Part shown: positions 22,807 through 33,190 of the stretch, in pieces
How the letters are laid out: every line of letters begins with the position of its first letter
Position numbering within the stretch: the first letter of the stretch is position 1
DNA from: Gnetum montanum
Lineage: Eukaryota; Streptophyta; Gnetopsida; Gnetales; Gnetaceae
Assembly: GCA_015680685.1 (NCBI GenBank)
Contig: MNCI01028787.1
Location: forward strand, 71,434-111,936
Reading direction: 5' to 3'
Length of the DNA: 40,503 nt
Program-made: the position numbers and the translations under genes
Notes under the pieces: generated by a model
Told to the model about the DNA's origin: nothing
Database searches by the model: none
What the model saw: the letters and a program-made list of their open reading frames with translations, nothing else

Positions 22807-25800
22807 AGTGCCAATAACACATTAATGATAGGACACCAAGTTCACACTTTATTTCAAAATCCTCCTAACACTTTCTACCAATTGGAAGCATAAGTTTCAT
22901 TCTCAATTTTTGGTTCATCTATTGTTCTCATTAGTCCACTAGGTTTTAATATTTTTTTTGTTACATTTATATGTCACAAGTATAGAGTGCATGATGAAAG
23001 ATTGATTAAGAGTGATCAAGTCCTCCCATTGGCACACATAACATTGGAGGATTTTACTCAAAGTACATCCATGAGGCTTATGGTGTTGGAGTAGTTAAAA
23101 GATGATTTTAGCAAATATACATCATGCTACTCGTAAGTCTACTGCAAATGTGTGACCAACAGGACTACTCATATTTGATGGGGCCTTCTAAATTTAGGCG
23201 TACATGCACTTGTGGCCTTTAGGACCCCTACATTGCTTAAAATAGGTAAGAAAATCTAATAGTTCTTATTTTCTTAATTTTTGGTTACTAATATTAATGT
23301 TTTCTAGTTGTGTTGTTTTTATTTGGTTACTTAGGCCTTAGTTGTTTAACTGGTTTCAACTATGTAGTGATGAGTTTAATTTTAACTTTTGGCTATGTTT
23401 GTTATATATATTTTTTTCATTTTGATCTTGTGTGATGTGCTCATTATTTAAAGGCTAACTGGCTATCCATGTTGTGTTGTAGATCCTATGCCAAAATCTA
23501 CTATTGTCATGATCACCTCAAGATGTGTAGAGAAGACACTCATTCTTAAGTGGGATGAAGTAAACTTAGCATAGAAGTGGCTTGCTAGTAGAGCACCCAG
23601 AGAGATCCATGAAAATATTTTCAATGTAGGTTTGCTCAATATTTTTATGGTTCCTATCCCATCCATGCTTACAATAGAGATGATGAATGTCATTGACTCC
23701 TTTGAAAAAGGAGTCAAGAAATTCAACTCTCACATTCAGGGTATGCTTCCCACTTTAGCTGATAATGAATCCACATTTAGTGACCTCTTTGGAATCCCTT
23801 CTGATGACATGAAGGTTGCCACAAAAGTAGGAAAATAGGTGGATCATAGAAAGGAGGTGGAAGAATGGCTTAACACTCATCGTAATAGTGTTGGATTGCC
23901 TCTAGACTAGTTCCAAGTTATAAAGGTTAATAAGATGTATCTATTATTCTACTCTAGAGAATTTTCCACATTGATGTTGTAGAAAAATATCCTTAGCATT
24001 CAACAAGCTTGGACCATGAAGAAACCCTCACCGAGGATGCTTAGTTTAACTGGACTACTCACTTGGTTTTCGGGCTATGGGATGAGATCCAAAAATTTCA
24101 AAACAACCTTGAGATGATATGCCATATGCATTTTGCATTTTTTGTGGCATATCTAAGGAGGTTCATAGAATTCCTATTGGTTAAGAAGGATGGAAAATTG
24201 GTAATTCATGATCCATCTTAATTTTTCAAACCTTGGATGAAACATATTGTTCCATTAATGCAGGTTCAAAACCCACCAATTAAGGATATTAGGGAGTTGT
24301 TGTCTATTAGCACTAAGAGATACATTGTTCTTCCCTTGATAGCATGGGGGTTTAACCTACTATTTTCTATGGGAATGCTAGAAAAGCAAAGGAGTTGCAT
24401 GAAAATTCTAATGGTGTAGTGAAAGCAAAGTTGAAACAACCACTAGTTGAAGAGACTATCACCATTGTGGAGCAACCCATGAAGAAGAAGATCTCTCTTA
24501 GGATTGGCTAGGAACATCATGTTGTTTTAGGTATGTTTTAATTGTATATTTTTTTGTTTTTTGTTTTTTATTTATTTTGTATATTTTTTTCCTATGCTAT
24601 GTGCATGTTTATGTCATTATATTATTTCTAGGATTTGCTAACTTGTTCTACATTTTTTCTTTGTCATTCTTGTAGGTAAACATCAAGAACTTATAGCCTA
24701 GGACGTAGCAAAGGCAAAGAGAAAATGACAAAAAGAGGAGGCACTCAAGCAACAAGAGGGAGTTGAACCAATGCCTAATGAAATGTTGGATGCCTTGGAT
24801 GCCATATTCAAAGATTCAACATTTGATGATGAAACTTAGGTTGACATCCTACACAATATTCTAGGTATTTATGCATTTTAGTTCATGTGTTGTATCATAT
24901 AGTTTCATGTTGGAGTTAGTTTAAATTTTTAGTTAACGGTTATACTTGTTGTAATGCCTAAATTCCTTCTACAAGAATCAACCTCTACTTTTCATATGAA
25001 ACCATGGGCTAAGGTTCTCGATAAAATTGGGTTCATGCAAGAAATGGCTGAAGATATGATTAATTGGTTGCAACAAATTGCTCCCAATGTTGGTAAGAAT
25101 AATAGCATATTTTGCCTAATTTATTGTGTTTTTTATATATTTTTTATATTTTTTTTATAATTTTCTAAGTTTTATGATTATATGGTCTTGATTCTTTAAA
25201 GTAATTTTGGATTTTTTTGTTGATTTACTTATTTTCTTTATTTTCTTAATTTTTTGTTATGTTGTTTATAGTGTCCAAGATTGGATGGGACCCAAAGTAT
25301 GATGTTCAACTCGATGAGCTACCTAAATTGCAACCTAAAGTAGAAAATGTTCCACAAAGGCTATATGAGGTGCCACTAAATGTGCCATCTCATGTTCCAA
25401 GACTTCATGGGAATGACAATGTTCCAACGAATTCCTATGGAAAAGAGTTATAGTGTTAGAGAAAGAAATCAAATGGCAGGTTGAAGAGATCAAAGATGTT
25501 AGGAACTGCAAGGAGTTTGTGGAGGCTTGTGTAGCCAAAATAGACTCCCTACATACTAAGGAGATAAAATAGTCATGCTACTAGAATAACATCCATGGAA
25601 AAGTTGCTCTAGCTAGAAGTAATATGAAAAAGAAGATCCATATGGACCCATTAGTCCACAAGATCAAAGACTAGTGGGACTACTGAACTTGGATCCTTGA
25701 GTAGGGCAAAGCACAAAAGGACCACAAGCATAAGTACAAGGCTAAAAAAGAAAGCTAATACTAGTGGTTACAAGACAAGGCTATAAATAGCCAAAAGTTA

Positions 25801-26308
25801 GATATGTTCATGTAGTAAGTCAATGCAGAGGAGGTGTTCAAGTTGTTTGAAGGCTCTCTGGTGGTGTCCACTTCCCCATCTCCTCATATTACTACCACTT
25901 CAAGGGAGGCAACTGATACTACCCTTTCATGAGAGCCTCCACCATGGAGTAATATTAAGAGGAGGAACATCTTGATAGGTGTGAACCTTAGGGCAAAAGA
26001 TTGGATAAACTTGAACAAAGAACAAATTCTTCATCATTTAGAGGCTAGTCTCTTAAACTTTTCTCCAGAAGACCTTGCACCAAAACCTTCATAGGTTTGT
26101 GTTTTTCTTTTTAGTTTTTATTTTAATTTGGTTTAGTTTAAATTAATTTGTATTTTAGTTCTTGGTTATGTTGACTACTAATTAAATTCTTGTTTTATGT
26201 TTTGTTTTTATTTTCCTTGTTGTGGTGTAGCCATCAAGTGATGGAAACGGTCCTAGTGGCCATGATAATGATGATGCTCCTCCTCCTCCTCTAGTAATTT
26301 TCCCTTAA
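22807..26308 (+). pseudogene. unknown multi-exon gene, exons after the nested element
   Basis: The exons by splice signals and frame are 22807-23245, 23483-24530, 24676-24864, 24955-25092, 25272-26094 and 26231-26308 (stop TAA). Introns are 237, 145, 90, 179 and 136 bp, T-rich, with GT-AG ends except at 24953-24954, where the acceptor AG has become AA. The first four introns are phase 1 and the last is phase 0; each junction rejoins one frame. Exon 2 has two frameshifts (near 24050 and 24370). Nearly all stops are explained by C-to-T. With the upstream exon the coding length is ~3.05 kb. The C-terminus is acidic and Pro-rich (DDAPPPP). I recognise no domain. It is antisense to the surrounding Tat element; a retroelement-borne extra gene or a captured host gene are both possible. 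Confidence 0.6.
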
Positions 26309-27050
26309 TCCTACCAATTTTATCATGTTTTGGTCATTTTTAGTTATGATGTTGATTTTCACTCTTTGTTATAGTGATAGCCATTTGAGACTAGGAGACA
26401 GTTTGTTGCCATTTATTTTATTGTTGCACAATGCAACTATGGTTGTTAGACTTATCTATTTTTATTTTTGTTGTCACAATTATTTAATGTTTTTGTTTTA
26501 TTTGTCACACTATGTGACTATGGCTGCTGAACTTGGACACTTAGTTATAATATTTTTAATTTTGCCTATATAGTTTTAACATTTTCAGTTTTATGTATTT
26601 TATGTACCTTATGTGACAAGGTTACGTTGGTCAAAAATACAAGGTTATAAAGCAATAATTTGTAACATGTAAAACGTAAAGTAATTAGACAAACAAAGTG
26701 AAAACTAAGGTATAATGGCTAAAATAAAGATAAGAAAGAAAAAGGTTATAAATGTATTGCTAGTTTAAGGCCTTGACAAGCCATGGAAAAATTTTTATAA
26801 CTTTTTGTGTTTTAAAATTTTTATGGATTTTTAAAGTTTTAAATTTTTAATAGTATTTTTATGTTTTAAAAGGTAAATTATAAAAAGCCAAATCATAACT
26901 AACAATAAGTTATAACATATGTGCAAAATAAGACTAAAATAAGGCAAAATATGATAAAGCAAAATAATACGTGTAAACAAAAGCTTAAACTAGGCTGAAA
27001 AGTAAAAAGAAAAGGCCACATAATTATTAACATAGGGGCAAGCGAGTAGG
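26309..27050. other. AT-rich spacer between gene fossil and protease
   Basis: No frame or domain is recognisable. The part from about 26590 to 27050 is A-rich on the plus strand with repeated AAGGTTATAA and GCAAAATAA words. It would hold the 3' end of the plus-strand gene and the region after the minus-strand protease. Confidence 0.4.
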
Positions 27051-28138
27051 GGACATACTCAAGCATTCAACTATTTTCTAATCTTTGAAAGATTAGAAAA
27101 AGTATAAGGCCTCTGTTGTACAATCTTGTACTCCTTGTTTTCCTCACTAACCATGTTGAATGGGAGCTCTTCCCATGGTGCATCTATAGTTTGATTGTTT
27201 TGGTTTCATCTTGGTCTACTCTTTTGGGATTCTTAACTTTTCTTTTGATAATAGGAATTTCTTCATGAAACTCCACTTCAAACCCTTTCTCTATGTCAAT
27301 GTTGTTGACCACCAAAGGAACTGTACTATCACCATAAATAATTATTTTAGCTCCCTCATAAGGTAGATGAATTTCTTAGTGGATAGGAGAGAAAACGACT
27401 TGTAATTGAGGTAGCCATGGCCTCCCTAGAATGAGGTTAATTCCTAGTGTCTCTTCCATCATTAAGAAGTTGGCTAATGTGGGAAATTATTCCTCTACTA
27501 TGAAGCATAAGGAGAGAGAACCTACAACCTATGATTTGTTAAAGGATTTAAGAGTAGAGGTAGGAGTACTTTGCATGTGCTCTACTAGGCCTAACCATTT
27601 AACAATAGTATAAGTTGTAACATTGGTTGCTGCCCCATCATCAACATGCATCCTATGCACCTTGTATTGTCTAATCCTTATAGTTATAAAGAGAGGGACC
27701 CTCATTATCTCATCATCCTAGGCATTGGCTTGAACTTCACTATCATGAAACACTGGTGTGGTTGACTTCATTTCTTCCATAGGTGAAGATGGTACCATCA
27801 CTACATGGATGAACTCTTCATTGGCAAAAATGTCTTCACTAATGGAAATTGAAGTCAACATCTTAACTAAGGCTTCATGGTGGGCAAAAGTCATTACCAG
27901 GTTATACAGGCTAAGAGAAGTGTTCTTCTATTTCAAGGATTGCTTCACCTATTCCATGGCATTAAGGAAGTCTTTTTCATTGGCTATTGATTTCTCATTC
28001 TTATTGACTTTGACTTTCTGCATTCAACCTAGGATGCAAACTTCATGTTTCAAGGTTTGTGTTTTAGCCTCCTTTCCCTTCTCTTGTTACTTATGATTCT
28101 CCCTTGATTGACAAGTTGAGGCATTTTGAGCGTTAAAG
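27050..28138 (-). pseudogene. gag end and aspartic protease of the Tat element
   Basis: On the minus strand the frame starts at the edge of the nested solo LTR with NAQNASTCQSRENHK and runs nearly open to 27050. It includes SLYNLVMTFAHHEALVKML, the pre-protease block typical of Tat elements, then the protease: active-site loop MHVDDGAATNV (27619-27651), with Asp and Gly of the D-x-G motif kept, and the flap-side LILGRPWLP (27409-27437). Stops are C-to-T type. The tail (PWEELPFNMV, YTFSNLSKIRK) leads to a possible splice donor. The protein would have cleaved the Gag-Pol polyprotein in the virus-like particle. Confidence 0.8.
27074..27100. other. perfect 13-bp inverted repeat with a 1-base centre
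   Basis: TTTTCTAATCTTT, then G, then its exact reverse complement. It lies in the protease tail of the Tat element, where the minus frame still reads SNLSKIRK. It could form a small cruciform or RNA hairpin. AT-rich DNA makes such repeats fairly easily. Confidence 0.6.
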
Positions 28139-29602
28139 TGAAACACCATCGAGGAAATTCATGTTGCAATCCTTTGGCATTGTAACCTTCACCCTTAAAC
28201 TTGAGGTTGGATTTTTATTGTAAAGTGTAAGGTTTGTAGCCTATGAGCTACAATCTCACATACTTGAACTTTTGGAGCTAAAAATGCCTCATAAGTTATT
28301 GTAGCCCCACTTCCTAGGTGGAAAAAGTCATGTTATGTCTATATTTGGGCTTGGGAAAGCTAAAAATGCCTTGGGAAATATCAAATTTGGGAATTTCATG
28401 GGCTTTATATGGGCCATAATCACAACTACGTTAGAACCACATGCACCTAGCATTGGAGTTGTTGGGTTTTCATTTTTTTAATAATGGCTAGTGTAGTTAC
28501 TACAATCCTAGTGTGGATGCAACAACTTTAGCAAGGATGCCACACTCTCAGCATGATCCCACAAAGCCAACATTGGAATGGTTTTGGTTTTTTTTCCTCC
28601 ACAGGGCCAACTTTGCTCCATAAGGCTAGTGTTGCTCCAATAATTCCAACATTGCTCTAATAATTCTAGCATGGTTCTAAAAACACTAGCATAGTTGGGT
28701 GAAGCCAATGTAGTTGGAAAAGTTCATTTACTATTTATGATATCCAGCATGGTTTTGGTGGCCTAGGTGCATCAAAATTTACCATAAATAGAAAACTACA
28801 CTGGAAATAATGGCCTACCACACTTGCAAATTACATTAATCTATTAGCAATCATGGTAGAAATTTTGTAGCAACAAGTTGAACACCAACAACCTATTTAA
28901 ATTAAATTCCAACACTTTGAAAGGACTTCTTCATAAATTGGAAACTACCTAGACATGAAAGACTCTTAGCATAGTACCATTGCAACAAAAAATCAAGCAC
29001 ATATGTTACCCCCTTAGCAACCAACACTACACATACCTTACCTCTTTAGCAACCAATGTTGTACATACTTTACCCCTTTGGCAACCAATGCTACAATTAC
29101 GTTACCTCCTTAGCAACTAGCACTGCACATACCTTACCCCCTTAGCAACTAACACAACAATTACTTCACCTATTTTCTAACTACTGTAGCAAATTCAACC
29201 TAACAACCAGAAAAGAGTTTTGGTAGTCGAATTTTGACATGCCTTGATAATGGAGCTAACTATAGGACCCACTCTACCAGTTTCGACAAGACTACAACCA
29301 CTTCTCACATAGCTCTTTGTGCACTTTAAGCACAAAAACTTGTGCTCCCTTGATCTTGTTGTATCTATAACTATTATTATTTTTGATAAAGTTTGTAGTT
29401 CATTTATTTTATATGCAAGTTTAATTTTTCTTATTTTTCTTGGTTAGCTTTGCAATTTTTATTCAATTTTTTTACACTATTTTACAATTTCTAAGTCCCT
29501 GGGTGATTTGCAAGACCATCCAGGGCACTTCAGATCCTCTTCTCAAAGGTCCTTGAAGTTCAAATTTAAACTATTTCTCCTAGAATATTTTGTTTTCCAA
29601 CA
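28139..29602 (+). mobile_element. solo LTR of family B nested in the Tat gag-protease frame
   Basis: This 1,464-bp LTR starts TGAAACACCA and ends TTTTCCAACA. It aligns inverted to the Tat LTRs at 5504-6620 and 34161-35254, so it is a later insertion of the same LTR family in the opposite orientation. No internal region is present. Flanking 5-mers are TAAAG (28134-28138) and TCAAA (29603-29607), three of five matching. If the LTR and one 5-mer are ignored, the minus-strand gag frame runs on without a shift. It is longer than the other two copies partly because of the 32-bp array at 29004-29190. Confidence 0.7.
29004..29190. repeat. 32-bp tandem repeat, about six copies
   Basis: The word TTAGCAACCAACACTACACATACC begins at 29014, 29046, 29078, 29110 and 29142, each exactly 32 bp apart, with a decayed sixth near 29174. 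The other two LTRs of family B lack the array, so it grew in this copy or its recent source. Confidence 0.85.
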
Positions 29603-30427
29603 TCAAATTTTTCAAGTATTACATAGATCTCATAGGAATGGCTAAAACAAGTGTGACCTTCGGTGGACCCACTTCCTTCCAAGCCTTTGCCTACTTCTTG
29701 TCTTTGGCCTTAGGTTTTGGTGCAAACTTCTTTTCTTCTTTGGTACATGATTTTTTATTATTTGGTTGCAAGAAATTTGTTGTGTTGACCACCACTTAAG
29801 GGTGATGATTAGTTTGGGCTATAGTCTTGATAGTAGCAAGTGGGGGTGCTCTAATAATGAACATTTCTTTGGGAGGTGCTAGTGATGTTATCTTTACAAC
29901 AAAAGGAGTCCTTGAACTAGATGAAGTTGAAGGGTCCCTTTTGTCATGAGGAGGTACCCAAATCATAAATGGTTCCATAGTAGGTTTTTGGTTGTTGCTA
30001 ATGTTGAATGTTGCTTTCTTATATGGGCTATTGTTTACATTCAATGGGTCTTTGTACACCTACATAAATTGGTTTTGTGACCTAACTAGGTTAGAGGTAC
30101 TGATCACTAGCTTTCCATTATCTATCATCTTTTGTAGGTCATCCTTCAAGGCTAAACTAAAATCGATTTCATGAATTGGAAACTGATGATAGTCGTAGAA
30201 TTGATCAAGTTTAAAATATTTTGGTACTAGCAAGTTATCCTTGGTTACTAAAGTGGGATCCTTAGAAATTTCATATCATGCCTCTTGTGCGCATTCTCAG
30301 TCATCTTTTTGTATTGGATCCTGCCACTGTTGAGCAACTGGTTAAGGAGCTTAGATGGCTCTAATGACAATTTAGTGTATTTTAACTGATCTTTCCTCTT
30401 GAAGTTAGGCCTTTCATGGTTGAAGAT
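29603..30427 (-). pseudogene. Tat gag, C-terminal part
   Basis: Minus-strand frame after the young solo LTR. It opens with NHERPNFKRKDQLKYTKL, then a degenerate zinc-finger block YHQFPIHEIDFSLALKDD and LQKMIDNGKLVI (30113-30205). Tat gag has C-x-Y-H-x-x-P-G-H and a following Cys here; both Cys and the Gly are lost. A Pro/Ser-rich linker with PFMIWVPPHDKRDPSTS follows, then PKPKAKDKK to the edge of the nested family B LTR. Upstream the same protein continues at 31450-33190. Confidence 0.75.
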
Positions 30428-30775
30428 TGATGAGTGGCGAGGTACCCCTACACTCAACCATACGAAACGAGCGTCGCACGCGCGATCCGGTCGAACTCCG
30501 CAGATGGACTAGTTGTGGCACCTAGATAGTTAGCCTTAGGTCGCAGTTCGCTGTCTTCCCATCTAGACTAGTTTTGCATATGTCACGTATGGTTTAGTCT
30601 AGATGAGGTGTATGATGTGTCCTAATTCTAATGCTACTCCTGATGGCAGTGGAAAATAATATTTAACTAAATCTAAGCTAAGAGGAAAAGGGTAAGAAAA
30701 TCTAATCTAGCCTAAGTGCGACGAGCAACCGATTCCTTGATCAACCGTACACATCTTGGACTTCGTGCACGACTG

Positions 30776-30900
30776 CCACTGGGACTACCAAGCATAGGCC
30801 TAGGTACGCCACTGGGATTACCAAGCGCAGACCCCAAATACGCCACTGGGTTACCAAGCGTAGATCCCCCTAGCTACACCACTGGGCTACCAAGCAGTCA
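30776..30900. repeat. four ~34-bp units in the solo LTR
   Basis: CCACTGGG begins at 30776, 30809, 30843 and 30879, each followed by a TACCAAGC word. Read on the minus strand the unit contains GGTAATCCCAGTGG, related to the single or double GGTAATCCCAG blocks in the other LTRs of the family. The block lies downstream of the TATA box, so it would be in the transcribed part of the LTR. Confidence 0.8.
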
Positions 30901-31320
30901 CACTTAAATGCTCGTAATCAAGTCGAACTCGTTCCGCTTCTAGGAGTTTAGGGTTGAGAGACTAATCGCGATAAGTAACCGATTCCTTAACTAGCCGTAC
31001 ACACCCGTAGATGCTCGTAGTCAAGTCGTACTTACACCGCGCTATGAAAGCAATAAATAACATGAAATAAAAAAAAATAAATAAACTAAGTGAATGCTGC
31101 AATGATGAAGTAATCTCGATCTTTATTGCCGGTCATGTGCGTGTCCAAGTACGGCACACTCGAATAAAGACACCGTACAATCACATTCACCACACTGCGG
31201 GCAGACACGGGAAAATTCTAACTCTGGAGGGATCAAACTGCCAGAGCTTCGCTACACTAAAACTGGGATCCCCAAATAAGGGAGAGCCGCCTCTTATTTA
31301 TAGACATGACGGCTGACTGG

Positions 31321-31430
31321 GATATCGCGTACTCGATATCGTAGGGAAGGACGCGATATCGCGTACGCGATATCGCGGGGGATGCGATATCGCGTCGGAC
31401 GCGATATCGCGTACGTGATATCGCGGCCGA
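31321..31430. promoter_or_regulatory. seven GATATC palindromes in the solo LTR promoter
   Basis: GATATC cores start at 31321, 31335, 31355, 31369, 31386, 31403 and 31417, mostly inside the 10-bp palindrome GCGATATCGC, with spacings of 14, 20, 14, 17, 17 and 14 bp. They lie just upstream of the TATA box on the LTR's minus strand. The window-start LTR has one such word at the equivalent place (36-41). A palindromic site repeated in U3 suggests binding by a dimeric factor; no such factor is identified. Confidence 0.7.
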
Positions 31431-31449
31431 CGCAAACCGCGTCTCATCA

Positions 31450-33190
31450 AAGATAAAGACCCTGATGTTGATGGTTGGTTGGTTATGATAGGGGCATTAG
31501 ATTAATTTGTTTTTGGTTCTTGTGTAGTTTTGTTCTCTCTAGTCATAGTGGCCATGGCTACATGGCTCTGCTTTCCCCTATCATTTTCCTTTTTATTTTG
31601 CTAATTTTTGTATGCTACATAGGTAGGGTTATGGTTGGCCTCAATAGCATCCTCTATTTTTTAAGTTTATGAGAAAGCCTAATTAAGGACCCATGGATCT
31701 GAGTAGTAGAGTCTAAACTTGATGAAATCATTGACAACCCCCTTGAAGATGGCCAGAAGGTGAATTTTGGATATAGGTTTAGGCATCTCATTAAGTAGAG
31801 CATTCCATCATTGGATAAACTTTTGGACAAGTTCAAGAGGATCTTGTTTAATTTTCATTAATTAGCCTAGGATGGTATCTAGTTTCAAGTTATACTTGAA
31901 ATGATTCATAAATTATGAAATTAAGTCTTCCAATGAGGCAATAGATTCTCTAGGAAATGCATAGTATCAATCTAAAGCTTTTCTGGTAAGGGATACTAGG
32001 AATATCCACCCAATTATATGAGGCCAATCCTATAACAATAAGCACTCAAAACAGAATATGGCGAGGTGCACATTGGGATCACCCTCACCATTATACTTGG
32101 AAAACTATGGTACGAAAATGCCTGAAAAAAGAGTGATTTGTAGGATAGTTGAATTGATGGGATCCTCTTTGTTAAAATCTCTTACCTTGAATATCTGTGA
32201 GGTTGAGGCCTTAAGCTTGCACAATCCTTCCATGAGGTCTTGAATCATTTGGAAGGCCTAATCCAAACATTTAGGCACTCTAACAAGTTGGGAACTTTAT
32301 ACAAATGATTATGGGGTAAGTTGGAAGGCTTGTGGTATCACGATGGGTAATGGTAATAATGGCAGAGGTTGAGTGATCATTGTTGTAGGAGGCCTAAACA
32401 ATGAAAAAGAGGTATGTACCAGTACTTGGGGAACAAAGTGGAGAAATGGTGTATGTGACGCTTGAGTCACTTGGGGTTCCACTAAGGGGCCCATTGGGAT
32501 GGAGAAAATATGAGCCATGGTAAACACCATGGCTGATGACTGCATAGAGTAGGGCTATGTAGCAAAGGACATGGAGGAGAAGAGTGAGGTTGATTGAGAC
32601 ACAGGTAATGCCTGATGGATGTCGACGATGGATGTCAACCTCAACATGGAAGGGTAGGCATGAAAAGAAGAGAGTTGAGAAACCTACCCCATGGAAGAGG
32701 CAAGGAAGGCTTCACTGGATACAATAGTTAAAGAAGCTAATTGTTCGAAAAGGCTTCCTATGAAGTTGTTAGGCTCTAGTTCAACCTCAAACTCATAATG
32801 CTCCTCATAGTTACTTTCTAAGTTGACCTCCTCACTTAACTCATCCATCTCAATTAGTTGAGCAAGTATACATGTATGCATGTCAGTTAATCTTATTTTT
32901 TCATAACGGGAAGGAATGTACCCCTTCTCATTTCTATGGATTAGCTCAAATTCATGCTTAGATTCAGACTCTATGCATGAAATGAGTAGGCCAACTTGGA
33001 TTTTGGCATATATAAAATCCTAATAATCTTCATTTAAAATAGAAATATCTAGGCTTTGGCCCCTCTACCTGAGAAATTGTCTACTCTCAACAATAGCTAG
33101 ATCCTTGGGATCATACATGCACATTGCATCATAGTTTGAGGCCATGTTAGTCAAGTTGATGGGCAACATAGTTGACTTATGGAAAGGCAT
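31450..33190 (-). pseudogene. Tat gag, N-terminal and capsid part
   Basis: A start at 33190 (MPFHKS) or 33155 (MASNYDAM) begins an acidic N-terminal region (32684-32881 contains EEVNLESNYEEHYEFEVELEP). A Pro/hydrophobic linker follows, then the capsid: SKYNGEGDPNVHLAIF (32058-32108), LVSLTRKAL, YAFPRESIASLEDLIS and MNHFKYNLKL, then VQKFIQ-WNALLNEMPK (31760-31836). This is the retrotransposon gag domain of plant gypsy elements. The part next to the solo LTR is a polar KKIEDAIEANHNPTYVAYKN stretch. Stops are frequent but mostly C-to-T. The gene is interrupted at 31449. Confidence 0.8.

Larger units (their letters stand above)
30423..31454 (-). mobile_element. young CpG-rich solo LTR with AAGAT target duplication
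   Basis: The 1,022-bp LTR lies at 30428-31449. On the minus strand it starts TGATGAGACGCG and ends CGCCACTCATCA, matching the family of the Athila-like and window-start LTRs. It is flanked by identical AAGAT at 30423-30427 and 31450-31454. There is no internal sequence, so the element was lost by LTR-LTR recombination. It keeps abundant CpG, unlike almost everything around it, so it is the youngest insertion here. The TATA box is TATAAATAAG on the minus strand (31293-31302). It splits the Tat gag frame. Confidence 0.92.

Noticed and set aside
27758-28096. 112-codon plus-strand open frame
   Set aside because: It is the antisense shadow of the Tat gag-protease frame, which has clear protease motifs on the minus strand.
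29004-29190. Regular 32-bp repeats resembling a CRISPR array
   Set aside because: The units abut with no unique spacers and lie within a plant LTR.
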